Of a stretch of 42,317 bases of DNA, positions 16,646 to 25,095 are shown piece after piece. Origin of the DNA: Nocardia wallacei (GTDB taxonomy: Bacteria > Actinomycetota > Actinomycetes > Mycobacteriales > Mycobacteriaceae); NCBI RefSeq assembly GCF_029869545.1, contig NZ_JARWQD010000337.1, forward strand, positions 1 to 42,317, read 5' to 3'. The notes under the pieces are model-generated. The model made no database searches. It saw only the letters and a list, made by a program, of their open reading frames with translations, and had not been told where the DNA came from. Each line of letters opens with the position of its first letter. Position 1 is the stretch's first letter. A program made the translations under genes and the position numbers.

Positions 16646-16724
16646 GTGATTCCCGGTGCGGGGCACCGGAATCGGTGAAGTGGGGGGCCGCCCCCCCGGG
16701 GGGGGCCCCCCCTCACTCACATCA
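16642..16724. terminator. Nested inverted repeats between convergent genes
   Basis: CCGGTGC/GCACCGG (16653-16659/16663-16669) forms a short stem just after the cutinase stop. Next comes a G6-C7-G8-C7 block (about 16682-16712) able to form an extremely stable hairpin. GTGAGTG (16642-16648) and CACTCAC (16714-16720) bracket the whole. Probably a bidirectional terminator; run lengths in the G/C block may be sequencing-sensitive. Confidence 0.55.
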
Positions 16725-16785
16725 CGGGGCCGCGGGGAGGGCGGCCCCGGGCAGGGAGCGACGCGGCCACGTCATCGGCCGACGA

Positions 16786-17067
16786 TCAGCCGAACGATCC
16801 GGTGGGCGGCGGGACCAGCGGACCGCCGGGACCCGGCCATCCCGGGCCCGGCCGGTCGTGGCGGTGGCCCGGTCCGTCCCACGGACCGTCGTGGCGGTGC
16901 TGTTGCCAGCGGTCGTGGTCCTGCCAGTCGACATTCGCGGCCGCGGGCGCGGCGTCGTCGGCGAAGGCGGGGACGGCGAGCGCGGTCAGCGGCACGGCGA
17001 CCAGGGCACCGGCGACCGCCACCCGGGCCACCGCCCGGCGGGAGCGAGGCTTTCTGCTGGAGCGCAA
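16786..17067 (-). CDS. Small exported His/Trp/Asp/Pro/Gly-rich peptide
   Basis: A 93-residue product from a TTG at 17067 preceded by AAAGGAAG, a better start than the in-frame ATG 33 codons upstream. The N-terminus (LRSSRKPRSRRAVARVAVAG, hydrophobic core, AVPAFA|DD) is a signal peptide. The mature ~57 residues are low-complexity, rich in H, W, D, P and G (DWQDHDRWQQHRHDGPWDGP, then GHRHDRPGPGWPGPGGP). His pairs next to Asp suggest divalent metal binding (inference); no family was recognised. Convergent with the cutinase. The 127-base gap upstream holds only its presumed promoter. Confidence 0.7.
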   Translation of the reverse strand: MRSSRKPRSRRAVARVAVAGALVAVPLTALAVPAFADDAAPAAANVDWQDHDRWQQHRHDGPWDGPGHRHDRPGPGWPGPGGPLVPPPTGSFG

Positions 17068-17194
17068 CGGACTTCCTTTCTCTCGGAGCGTGAGTCGCGA
17101 CCGTGGCGGCTCACGTGCTCCATGGAAGGAGCCGTTGTTGAGACAATCATCCGACGGAGCTGGCAACCGGCTGGGAGTGCCGGGGATCGGTGTT

Positions 17195-17887
17195 TCAGGC
17201 GGTGAGATTGCGGGGCAGCAGATCCCAGACGTGGCCGTTCTCGTTGATCGTGGCCGCGGTGCGGCGGCCGGTGCGCGAGTACAGGATTCGGGTGATCGAG
17301 CAGTAGTCGATGGGGAACGTCAGCGGGCGCTCCAGGCCGAGCACGTCCTGCAGCAGCACGTTGATCACCCCGCCGTGCGCGAAGACCACCACGGTGTCGG
17401 AAGGCCCTGCGGGCGAGACGATCTCCTCGATGGCGCGCAGTACCCGGCCGACGAACGCGGGACCATCGATCTGCTCGGGCAGATACCCGGCCTTGATCCG
17501 GTCGTAGGTGGCCTTGATCGCACGGTGGAACTCGGCCGCGGTGTCGGTCGCCGCCTCGGCGGTGCCGGTTGCCGCGGCCGCGCGCCCGGCCTCGATCGGA
17601 ACATACACCGGGAGTTCGCGATCGTATTCGGCCAGACCGTCGTGAATCTCGAGACCGAGCCCCAGCTTCTCCACCGTCGGCGCGGCCGTCTCCCGGGCCC
17701 GCCGCTGCGGACTGCTCAGCACCCGTACGATCCGATGCGCCCCGCCCTCCAACCGCGCCAGCGCGCCGGTGACCCGGGCGGCCTGCTCGGCCCCGAGATC
17801 GGTGAGCCGCGGATCGGCCGGACCGGACGTAACGACCATCTGCTCCGGCTGCGCATGACGAACGAGAACGAGCTGCACCCGTCCCAC
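17195..17887 (-). CDS. Histidine phosphatase (phosphoglycerate-mutase-like) family protein
   Basis: A 230-residue cytosolic enzyme of histidine phosphatase clan branch 1. The phosphohistidine motif is VLVRHAQPEQ near residue 8 (RHG variant RHA). The second core arginine is in SSPQRRARETA, a conserved acid follows in GLAEYDRE, and the second histidine is in VVVFAHGGVINVLLQ. The physiological substrate is unknown. GTG start at 17887. It lies 51 bases downstream of lysX on the same strand, so it is probably co-transcribed with it. Confidence 0.9.
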   Translation of the reverse strand: MGRVQLVLVRHAQPEQMVVTSGPADPRLTDLGAEQAARVTGALARLEGGAHRIVRVLSSPQRRARETAAPTVEKLGLGLEIHDGLAEYDRELPVYVPIEAGRAAAATGTAEAATDTAAEFHRAIKATYDRIKAGYLPEQIDGPAFVGRVLRAIEEIVSPAGPSDTVVVFAHGGVINVLLQDVLGLERPLTFPIDYCSITRILYSRTGRRTAATINENGHVWDLLPRNLTA

Positions 17888-17938
17888 TGTGCCGTACGAC
17901 CTCGCACGATCCCCGGCGGGGCACCGATCCGCGGGTGA

Positions 17939-20900
17939 CTACCGCGCATCTCCCTGCGACGTCCGCGGTTTCACCAGGGGGAAGGGGAGGGTTTCGCGGA
18001 TGCTGCGGCCGGTGATGAGCATGACGACGCGGTCGACGCCGACGCCGAGGCCGCCCGTCGGGGGCATCGCGAACTCCAGGGCCTGTAGGAAGTCCTCGTC
18101 GAGTTCCATCGCCTCCGGGTCGCCGCCCGCGGCCAGCATCGACTGCTCGGTGAGGCGGCGGCGCTGTTCCAGCGGGTTGGTCAGTTCGCTGTAGGCGGTG
18201 CCCAGCTCCACGCCCCACGCCACCAGGTCCCACCGCTCGGCGACGCCCGCGATGCTGCGGTGGGCGCGAGTCAGCGGCGAGACCGAGGTGGGGAAGTCGA
18301 TGTAGAAGGTGGGCTCCTCGGTGCGGTCCTCCACCAGATGTTCGTACATCTCCAGCACGATCTGCCCGGCGTCCCAGCCGAATTGGTAAGGGACGCCCGC
18401 CTTGTCGCACAGCACACGCAGCCGCTCCGTCTCGGTGTCCGGGGTGATCGTCTCGCCGATCGCCGCCGAGATGGCCCCGTGCACGGTCTTGACCGGCCAG
18501 TCGCCGGAGATGTCCACCTCCCGCAGCGAGCCGTCCGGGTTCGGCCGCAGCGCAACGCATTTCCCGTTGGCGGCGACGGCGGCCTCCTGGATCAACTGGC
18601 GGCAGGCGTGCATCATCCGCTCGTAATCGCTGTGTGCCTCGTAGGCCTCGAGAATCGTGAATTCCGGGTTGTGGCTGAAGTCCACACCCTCGTTGCGGAA
18701 GACCCGGCCCAGTTCGAAGACCTTCTCCATGCCGCCGACGCACAGCCGCTTGAGATACAGCTCCGGCGCGATGCGCAGGTACAGATCCAGGTCGTAGGCG
18801 TTGATGTGGGTGGTGAACGGCGCGGCATTGGCGCCGCCGTGCACCTGCTGCAGCACCGGCGTCTCCACCTCGAGAAAACCCCAGCCGGACAACGTATCCC
18901 GCAGCGACCGCACCACCGCGCTGCGCTTGGTGAGCACCTCGCGGGCCTCGGTGTTGATCGCCATGTCGACGTAGCGCTGCCGCACCCGCGCCTCGGGATC
19001 GGCCAGTCCCTTCCACTTGTCGGGCAGCGGATGCAGGCATTTGCCGATCATCCGCCAGTCCTGGGCCAGCAGCGACAGCTCGCCGCGGCGGCTGTGCCCG
19101 ACCTGGCCGCTGACCTCGATCAGATCGCCGAGGTCGAAGTACTCGTCGAATTCCGCGGCCCGGTCGGCGCCCACCCTGCCGCGGTCGATGACGAGCTGGA
19201 TATCGGCCGACCAGTCCCGCAGCACCGCGAAAATCACCCCGCCGTAGTCGCGAATGCGCAACAGCCGCCCGCACACTCGCACCGTGGTGCCCTTCGGCGA
19301 GCGCCGCGCCGAGGCGACCGTATGGGTCGGGGGATAGGCGACCGGATAGACGTCCACGCCGGTGGCCTCGAGCCGGCGGACCTTGTCCATCCGGACCCGC
19401 ACCTGTTCGGGGCGGCGGGGACCGGCCTGCTCCAGCTCGGCGGGCGGCAGGTCCGGCGGGCTGCCGTCGGCGTGCAGGCCGGTCATCGTCTGCGGGACCG
19501 CCGAGCGAACACCGGTGTGCGCCATGGCATCCGGCTGCTTGCCGAACCGGGGGAGGAAGCCCTCGGCCAGCGCGCTGGCCAGCGCGACCCGCGGCAGCTG
19601 GCGGCGCTCCTCGAACATGAAGAACCGCGGCACCCACTGCGGCTGATACTTCACATTGGACCGGTACAGCGCCTCCAGCTGCCACCAGCGCGAGAAGAAC
19701 ATCAGCACGCTGCGCCACAGCCGCAGCACCGGCCCGGCGCCGATGCGGCCGCCCTCCTCGAAGACCGAGCGGAACACCGCGAAGTTCAGCGATATCCGCG
19801 TGAGGCCGTACTGGCCCGAGTTGAGCGCCAGCTGCGAGATCATCAGCTCCATGATCCCGTTGGGGCCCTGCGGGTCTCGGCGCATCACATCCAGCGACAC
19901 CCCGCTGCGCCCCCACGGCACCAGCGAGAGCATCCCCCACACCCGGCCCGCGCTGTCGGCCGCCTCCACCAGCAGGCTGTTGCCGTCCAGGGGATCGCCG
20001 AGGCGGCCGAGCGCCATCGAGAAACCGCGCTCGGTCTCGGTATCGCGCCAGGTGTCGGCGCGCGAGACCATCTGCTCCCGCTCGTCGGGGGTCAGCTCGC
20101 TGTGGCGGCGGATGCGCACGGTGAAGCCCTGCTTGCGCAGCCGGTTGGCGGCCTGCCGCACCTGCTTCATCTCCGGGCCCGCCAGCGAGAACGTGCGGGT
20201 CTCGAGGATCGCCTCGTCGCCCAGCCGCAGCGCCGACAGCCCGGCGCGGCGATAGGCCGTGGCGCCCTGCTCGCCCGCCCCCATCACCGCGGGGGCCCAA
20301 CCGTATTGGTCGGCCAGCCGCAGCCAGGCGTCGATCGCCTGCGACCACGCCTCGCGCACCCCGATCGGATCGCCGGAGGCCAGGCACACCCCGAGTTCCA
20401 CGCGATAGGTGACCGCCGCCTTGCCGCTGGGCGCGAAGACCACGGCCTTGTCGCGGCGGGTGGCGAAGTAGCCCAGCGAATCCTCCACGTCCGAGCGCTC
20501 CAGCAGCCCGCGCAGCGCCGATTCGTCGAGTCCGGTCATGGCGTTCTCCGCGCGCTGCGAGCGCAGCAGCACCACGGCCGCCGCCATCAGGGCCAGGAAG
20601 CCGAAGAAGCCCAGCAGCAGGTTGACCAGGTGCGGCGGATGGCCGTCGAAGTTGTCGTTGCTGACCACGACCGCCGCCGTCACCCGCGACACCGCCCACA
20701 GCGGCCGCTCGGCACCGCGCGGCAGGCTGCCGGGGAGCACCTCGACCAGCCCCCAGCCGACCAGGCAGCCGATCGCCAGCCCCCCGACCAGCACGCCCAG
20801 GGCCACCCATCCCGCACCGCGGCGCACATGGGTGTAGAACTCCGGCCAGGACACGATCAGCAGGCCGATCACCGCGGCGTGCACGATCAGCGCGATCAGA

Positions 20901-21277
20901 TCGTGGATATTGCGGTCGTCGGCGAAGGCGAGCGCGTTGCCGACGGCGAACAACGCCAGGTAACCGACCAGCAGCCACCAGGCGATCCGCTTGCGGCTGG
21001 CGGTGGCCCCGGCGAGCAGGGCCACGATCAGGGCCCACACCAGGCTGGTGTCGGGGGCGTCGAAGTAGTAGGCGTCGATATAGCGCCGGGGGATCTGGGT
21101 GATGAATCGCAGGCCGGGGGAGATGCTCCACAGCCCGCACAGCACGGAGAAGACCCCGAGGACGAGTCCCACGATGTGGGGCACCTCGCGCAACCGCCCG
21201 TGTCCGCGATGCGGCACCTCCGTCGGCCGCGGTCTGTGCTCGGTATCGGGGTGCTGCCGGTCCTGCGTCGAAGTCAC
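17939..21277 (-). CDS. lysX: Bifunctional lysylphosphatidylglycerol synthase / lysyl-tRNA synthetase
   Basis: A 1112-residue fused protein of the mycobacterial LysX type. It charges tRNA-Lys and transfers lysine to phosphatidylglycerol, making the membrane less anionic and resisting cationic peptides. The N-terminal ~230 residues hold about six TM helices. A DUF2156 transferase domain follows (VYRRAGLSALRLGDEAIL-like core, RQAANRLRKQGFTVRIRRHS). An OB fold covers roughly 620-720 (TVRVCGRLLRIRDYGGVIFA). The class II synthetase core has motif 2 (FRNEGVDFSHNPEFTILEAY) and motif 3 (GLGVGVDRVVMLITGR). The GTG at 21277 gives the expected N-terminus; CACACT six bases upstream fits a leaderless -10. 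Divergent from the S4 gene. Confidence 0.94.
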   Translation of the reverse strand: MTSTQDRQHPDTEHRPRPTEVPHRGHGRLREVPHIVGLVLGVFSVLCGLWSISPGLRFITQIPRRYIDAYYFDAPDTSLVWALIVALLAGATASRKRIAWWLLVGYLALFAVGNALAFADDRNIHDLIALIVHAAVIGLLIVSWPEFYTHVRRGAGWVALGVLVGGLAIGCLVGWGLVEVLPGSLPRGAERPLWAVSRVTAAVVVSNDNFDGHPPHLVNLLLGFFGFLALMAAAVVLLRSQRAENAMTGLDESALRGLLERSDVEDSLGYFATRRDKAVVFAPSGKAAVTYRVELGVCLASGDPIGVREAWSQAIDAWLRLADQYGWAPAVMGAGEQGATAYRRAGLSALRLGDEAILETRTFSLAGPEMKQVRQAANRLRKQGFTVRIRRHSELTPDEREQMVSRADTWRDTETERGFSMALGRLGDPLDGNSLLVEAADSAGRVWGMLSLVPWGRSGVSLDVMRRDPQGPNGIMELMISQLALNSGQYGLTRISLNFAVFRSVFEEGGRIGAGPVLRLWRSVLMFFSRWWQLEALYRSNVKYQPQWVPRFFMFEERRQLPRVALASALAEGFLPRFGKQPDAMAHTGVRSAVPQTMTGLHADGSPPDLPPAELEQAGPRRPEQVRVRMDKVRRLEATGVDVYPVAYPPTHTVASARRSPKGTTVRVCGRLLRIRDYGGVIFAVLRDWSADIQLVIDRGRVGADRAAEFDEYFDLGDLIEVSGQVGHSRRGELSLLAQDWRMIGKCLHPLPDKWKGLADPEARVRQRYVDMAINTEAREVLTKRSAVVRSLRDTLSGWGFLEVETPVLQQVHGGANAAPFTTHINAYDLDLYLRIAPELYLKRLCVGGMEKVFELGRVFRNEGVDFSHNPEFTILEAYEAHSDYERMMHACRQLIQEAAVAANGKCVALRPNPDGSLREVDISGDWPVKTVHGAISAAIGETITPDTETERLRVLCDKAGVPYQFGWDAGQIVLEMYEHLVEDRTEEPTFYIDFPTSVSPLTRAHRSIAGVAERWDLVAWGVELGTAYSELTNPLEQRRRLTEQSMLAAGGDPEAMELDEDFLQALEFAMPPTGGLGVGVDRVVMLITGRSIRETLPFPLVKPRTSQGDAR

Positions 21278-21371
21278 CGCATCAGTGTGGCGGTTGACCG
21301 GGCTCGAATACAGAAGGTCGGCGGGCATGTCCGGGGGCCGGGATGTGCCGGTGCGGCGGCGAGAGGTAATG

Positions 21372-21602
21372 ATGTACCCCATGGCGGATCCAGTAGATGT
21401 GCCGATCGATGACGAAGTCATCCGACTCGGACAGTTCCTGAAACTGGCCAACCTCATCGATACCGGCTCGGAGGCCAAGGCGGTGATCGCCGAGGGCCTG
21501 GTCCGCGTCAACGACGAGGTCGAACTGCGGCGCGGCCGTCAATTGCACGCCGGTGATGTCGTCTCCCTGGCCAGCCACCAGGTGCGCGTGGTCACCGTGT
21601 GA
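21372..21602 (+). CDS. Small S4-domain RNA-binding protein
   Basis: A 76-residue protein made almost wholly of one S4 domain: IRLGQFLKLANLIDTGSEAK, then VIAEGLVRVNDEVELRRGRQ with the RRG.Q.AGD motif before VVSLASHQVRVV. It resembles the YbcJ/RlbA-type stand-alone S4 proteins, which bind structured RNA; the partner is unknown. GAGAGG at 21361 suits the ATG at 21372 (MYPMADPV); the ATG at 21381 (MADPV) is the alternative. Divergent from lysX, 94 bases apart; ends 11 bases from the convergent rraA stop. Confidence 0.88.
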   Translation: MYPMADPVDVPIDDEVIRLGQFLKLANLIDTGSEAKAVIAEGLVRVNDEVELRRGRQLHAGDVVSLASHQVRVVTV

Positions 21603-21613
21603 CAGTGGCGTAT

Positions 21614-22096
21614 TTACGCCCGCACGACGATGCCGTCGTGGTCGCTGTAGAGCATCTCGCCCGGCACGAAGGTGACCCCGCCGAATTCGACCGGCACATC
21701 GCGTTCGCCGGACCCGGTCTGCGTGCTCTTGCGGGGGTTGGTGCCCAGCGCCTTGATGCCGATGTCCAGGGTCCGCAGGATCGCCGAATCGCGGACGGCG
21801 CCGTGCACGACGACCCCCGCCCAGCCGTTGGTCACGCCGCGGCCCGCGATGATGTCCCCGACCAGGGCCGTGTGCACGCTCGCACCGCCGTCGACCACCA
21901 GTACCCGGCCCTCGCCGGGTTCGCCCAGCGTCTGCTTGACCAGCAGGTTGTCCTGGAAGCAGCGGATGGTGACGATCCGTCCGGAGAACGCCTCGCGGCC
22001 GCCGAACTGCGTGAACTGCGTATCGCAACTGCGGATTTCGGGGCCGATCTCGTCGGCGAGGTCGGCCGTCGCGACTGGGTTTGCTGATTCGGTCAC
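21614..22096 (-). CDS. rraA: RraA-like protein (HMG/CHA aldolase fold, RNase E regulator family)
   Basis: A 160-residue trimeric RraA-fold protein. In E. coli RraA binds RNase E; many homologues are 4-hydroxy-4-methyl-2-oxoglutarate aldolases. The G-x20-R-D metal/pyruvate motif is present as GDIIAGRGVTNGWAGVVVHG followed by AVRDSAIL, so an aldolase role stays possible. It was formerly misnamed MenG in mycobacteria (Rv3853 is the likely counterpart). The GTG at 22096 (VTESANPV) gives normal length. It lies 74 bases behind copD on the same strand, as last gene of the copper-type cluster, or uses its own promoter in that gap. Confidence 0.9.
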   Translation of the reverse strand: MTESANPVATADLADEIGPEIRSCDTQFTQFGGREAFSGRIVTIRCFQDNLLVKQTLGEPGEGRVLVVDGGASVHTALVGDIIAGRGVTNGWAGVVVHGAVRDSAILRTLDIGIKALGTNPRKSTQTGSGERDVPVEFGGVTFVPGEMLYSDHDGIVVRA

Positions 22097-22170
22097 GAAC
22101 CCCAGCTTGCCATGGCGCCGGTCGGTGTTTCCGGGGGCCTTCGCGGTGTCAGGCATCTCGCCCGCGAGCG

Positions 22171-23112
22171 TCACGCGGTGACCGCCAGCGTCGCCGCCAG
22201 ACCGAACACCAGCGCCATCACCACCACCTCGGAAACCGCTCGGCGCAGCGAGGATTCGGCGGTCATCCGGTGGTCGCCCGCCACCGGCACCCAGTGCCGG
22301 CGCCACCACCAGCCCAGCGCGAGCAGCGCGCCCAGCAGCGCCGTCTTGGCCACCAGGATGCGGCCGTAGCCGGTATCGACGAGCGGTGTCAGCCCGCCGA
22401 GCCGGACCAGCCCGTTGCAGACGCCGGTCACCGTCACCACCGCCAGCGCGGGCAGCGCCCAGGCCGAATACCGGGGCAGCAGCACCGCCCATTCGCCGCG
22501 GGTGCGCGTCACCAGCGCCAGCGCCAGTAGCAGCCCGAACCAGACCGCCGCGGCCAGCGCGTGCGCGGCCGCCAGCACCGACCCGAACGCCTGCTGCGAC
22601 ATGTGTCCGGTGATCGGCCGCAGCACCAGCGCGACCGCCGCGAACACCAGCACCAGATCGGCGGTGGCGTGCTGCGGCCGCCGATAGGCCAGCGTGCAGT
22701 AGCCGGTGACCGCGCAGGTGCCGATCAGGATCGCGATGCCCACCTGGCCGCCGCTGATGTAGATCAGGTAGTCGCCGAACTGCGGCAGCCGCAGCCGGGC
22801 CACCGGCACCCCGACCACCTGCGCGGCCTCGCAGGCCAGCACCGCGAATTCCGTTGCTACCCAGAGCCCGCCGAACCCGGCCAGCGGCCGCCACGGCGGC
22901 CGCAGCCGGTCGTGCAGCCGCGGGAGCAGGGCCAGGCCGAGCACGGTCGCGCCGGCGCAGTCGGCCAGCGCCCGCACCGGGGCCTCGGACTGCACCGGAT
23001 CCGGGGCGGCCAGCGCCCAGGCCAGCGCGCACCCGAGCAGTGCGGCCGGGACGACCAGCAGCAGCGCCGCGCGCAGGGCGGTCGCACTGCCGCCGGTCGC
23101 CGACCTGCTCAC
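22171..23112 (-). CDS. copD: CopD-family copper-handling membrane protein
   Basis: A 313-residue protein with about eight TM helices. The GTG at 23112 overlaps the copC stop by four bases (GTGA). Helices hold histidines and methionines fitting copper transfer (RPITGHMSQQAFGS, LAAAHALAAAVWFGLLLALA), and the C-terminal CopD domain includes GRILVAKTALLGALLALG. CopD is thought to carry copper across the membrane together with CopC outside (family knowledge). It lies in a tight run with copC and ycnI, a common actinobacterial arrangement. Confidence 0.9.
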   Translation of the reverse strand: MSRSATGGSATALRAALLLVVPAALLGCALAWALAAPDPVQSEAPVRALADCAGATVLGLALLPRLHDRLRPPWRPLAGFGGLWVATEFAVLACEAAQVVGVPVARLRLPQFGDYLIYISGGQVGIAILIGTCAVTGYCTLAYRRPQHATADLVLVFAAVALVLRPITGHMSQQAFGSVLAAAHALAAAVWFGLLLALALVTRTRGEWAVLLPRYSAWALPALAVVTVTGVCNGLVRLGGLTPLVDTGYGRILVAKTALLGALLALGWWWRRHWVPVAGDHRMTAESSLRRAVSEVVVMALVFGLAATLAVTA

Positions 23113-23645
23113 TGTCGCTTGCGGGTGCTTCCGCGGCCGAGCAGCACGACCGCCAGCACGCCACCGAGCACCACGACCGCGGCCACGACGAACACCCACA
23201 CCGGGATGCCGCCGGATCCGTTGTCGTCGGCCTCGCCCGCCGGGTCGGCCTTCGCGCCGGGGGCGCCGTTGCCGGGCTTGGTGAGCGTGAACGTGCGGGT
23301 GCCGCTGACGGGGTGGCCGTCGGCGGAGGTCACGCGGTAGGCGATGGTGTAGCGACCGGCCGGACCGAGCTCACCCACCTCGACGCTCGCGGTGGGCCCG
23401 TCGATGACCGGCTGCCCCTTGTCCCAGCGGTTGCCGTCCGGGCCGACCACGGTCAGCGACGGGAAATTGGGCTGCAGGTTCTCGTTGAAGGTGACGCTGA
23501 CCCGGGCCGGGCTCGCGTCGATCTGCGCGCCGTCGGCCGGATCGGTGGCCACGACCGACGAATGGGCTGCGGCCGGACCCGCGGCCACGATCGCGAGGCC
23601 GCCGAGCAGCAGGCCGCTCACCAGGGCGAACAGGAGGCGCCGCAT
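23109..23645 (-). CDS. copC: CopC-domain copper-binding protein with C-terminal membrane anchor
   Basis: A 178-residue exported protein. The signal peptide is MRRLLFALVSGLLLGGLAIV through AAAHS. Cleavage before His would leave an N-terminal copper-binding histidine (AHSSVVATDPADGA), as in CopC. The beta-sandwich has VSVTFNENLQPNFPSLTVV, and the second metal-site histidine lies in VTSADGHPVSGTRTF. A Gly/Asp-rich linker leads to a TM helix (IPVWVFVVAAVVVLGGVLAV) and a basic tail. The ATG at 23645 overlaps the ycnI stop by one base (TGATG); a GTG one codon upstream is an alternative. Confidence 0.93.
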   Translation of the reverse strand: MRRLLFALVSGLLLGGLAIVAAGPAAAHSSVVATDPADGAQIDASPARVSVTFNENLQPNFPSLTVVGPDGNRWDKGQPVIDGPTASVEVGELGPAGRYTIAYRVTSADGHPVSGTRTFTLTKPGNGAPGAKADPAGEADDNGSGGIPVWVFVVAAVVVLGGVLAVVLLGRGSTRKRQ

Positions 23646-24295
23646 CACGACCGCCCTCCCCGGATCAGTGCGCCGAGGCCCGCCAGGGCACCCAGTGCGC
23701 CGAGGGCCAGGCCGATGCCGCCCAGCCAGCGCGCCGTGGTGTCGGTCTCGTGCGGCGTCCGGGTACCGCTCGCGGCCACGCTGTGATCGTCGCCGGAGCC
23801 GCCCGGCGCGAGCGTCAATTCCGGTGCCGGATACTCCGGCTCGGCACCGTCCGGGCCCATCGGCTGATCCCAGTTGACGACCTTGCCGTCGCTGTAGGAC
23901 TGCGCGGCCGGGAAGCCGACCGTCGCCTGCTCGGGCAGCGGTCCCGCGGACAGGACGAAGCGCTGGAACTGGCCGGGGGCGACGCCCGGATTGCCGGGGT
24001 CGGCCGTCCAGGTGACGGCGATCGCCTGATTCTTGTCGTTCTTGTCGACGGTGGCCGTCCACCCGGGCATCGGCTCGGTGCGGGCGGAGGACAGCCCGGG
24101 CAGGGTGACGGTCAGCTTGGTGGTGGCGGCGGTCGCCGATTCGGTCGGCACCTTGAACGTGACGACGGTGTAGCCGCCCTGCTCGGCGCCGGGTGCGTCG
24201 GCGGTGACGTGCGCGGCGGCGGTGCCGGACCCCAGCAGGGCCAGCCCGGTCGCGACGCCCGCCGTGACGACGGCGCGCGGAATCACTGTGGACAT
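23645..24295 (-). CDS. ycnI: YcnI-family (DUF1775) copper-binding surface protein
   Basis: A 216-residue exported protein. The signal peptide ends at TAAAH, so the mature N-terminus is His (HVTADAPGAEQGGYTVVTFK). That histidine and a later Trp (VNWDQPMGPDG) form the copper site known for YcnI. The core reads LTVTLPGLSSARTEPMPGW and FQRFVLSAGPLPEQATVGFP. A disordered Thr/Ser linker and a TM helix near the C-terminus (WLGGIGLALGALGALAGLG) anchor it. It sits directly ahead of copC with a one-base overlap, so translational coupling is likely. Confidence 0.92.
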   Translation of the reverse strand: MSTVIPRAVVTAGVATGLALLGSGTAAAHVTADAPGAEQGGYTVVTFKVPTESATAATTKLTVTLPGLSSARTEPMPGWTATVDKNDKNQAIAVTWTADPGNPGVAPGQFQRFVLSAGPLPEQATVGFPAAQSYSDGKVVNWDQPMGPDGAEPEYPAPELTLAPGGSGDDHSVAASGTRTPHETDTTARWLGGIGLALGALGALAGLGALIRGGRS

Positions 24296-24332
24296 GGGAA
24301 CTTTCTCGGTCGAGGGGTGAGGTGTCGGGGGA

Positions 24333-25076
24333 TCAGACCGGCACCGGTGGCGCGCGCGGGGCGATCGCGCCGAGACGGAGAAAGCGGTAGGAGCGGGTCA
24401 CCGAGCCCGGCCAGCGGACCGAGCCGAAGGGCGGCGGTGGGCACGGCGCGCCGACGATCGCGCGAATGGTCTGCGAGACAACGGCATACAGCCGGTCGGC
24501 GGCACCGATCAGAATCGTGCACAGCAGCGTCGCGAGCGCGTGGGCGGCCAGCATCGGCCCGGCGGGCAGGTGCACCCCGGCGACGAGAATGTCTGCGGCG
24601 TGGGCGGATTCGCGGACCGGTGCGCCGTGGTCGTGCCCGATCGTTCCGGACAGGGCCGCGTGCCCGGTTAGTTGGGCTCCGGACAGTACCGCGAAAAGTG
24701 TTGCGCGGCCGAGCTTCCCGGCGGGCTGCGGCAGGTTCGCGATGATCGCCCCGCCCGTCGCCGCCGCCAGCAGCAACAGCGTCAGCGCCGTCGACCCGGG
24801 ATATCCGCCACCGGCCAGCCCGTGCGCCGCCACCGCGAGCACCATGACCGTCGTACCCGCCAGAATGCCGCGCAGACGGCCGTCTCCGGGCGACGGGTGT
24901 CGCGACTGTGGGCGGATCCGCCCACCCGGCAATCGAATTCGTGCCGAATCGGCTCGATGCCCGGTGGCGGTGCCGAGATCCCGAGAGGCGATACCGATGC
25001 CCGCCCGCGACCCGCCGCCGGTTGCGGCGGGTGCGTGACCCACCGCCCCGGGTCGTGGCAGGCCACGGTGGCTCAT
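24333..25076 (-). CDS. Uncharacterised membrane protein of the copper-type operon
   Basis: A 247-residue protein with a disordered Arg/Gly/Pro-rich first ~65 residues, then about four TM helices (for example GILAGTTVMVLAVAAHGLAG, STALTLLLLAAATGGAIIAN, LAAHALATLLCTILIGA). Between them is a His-containing loop (GHAALSGTIGHDHGAPVRES) that could bind metal. Its place 37 bases ahead of ycnI points to copper handling, but no known family was recognised. The ATG at 25076 lies 19 bases after the DUF6474 stop; the N-terminus may be shorter because the first part is low-complexity. Confidence 0.7.
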   Translation of the reverse strand: MSHRGLPRPGAVGHAPAATGGGSRAGIGIASRDLGTATGHRADSARIRLPGGRIRPQSRHPSPGDGRLRGILAGTTVMVLAVAAHGLAGGGYPGSTALTLLLLAAATGGAIIANLPQPAGKLGRATLFAVLSGAQLTGHAALSGTIGHDHGAPVRESAHAADILVAGVHLPAGPMLAAHALATLLCTILIGAADRLYAVVSQTIRAIVGAPCPPPPFGSVRWPGSVTRSYRFLRLGAIAPRAPPVPV

Positions 25077-25095
25077 CGGTGCGGGTTTCCGGGGC

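Noticed and set aside
17068..17166. ATG at 17166 as start of the His-rich exported peptide
   Set aside because: It would put a charged 33-residue stretch before the signal peptide; the TTG at 17067 has AAAGGAAG and a proper signal sequence.
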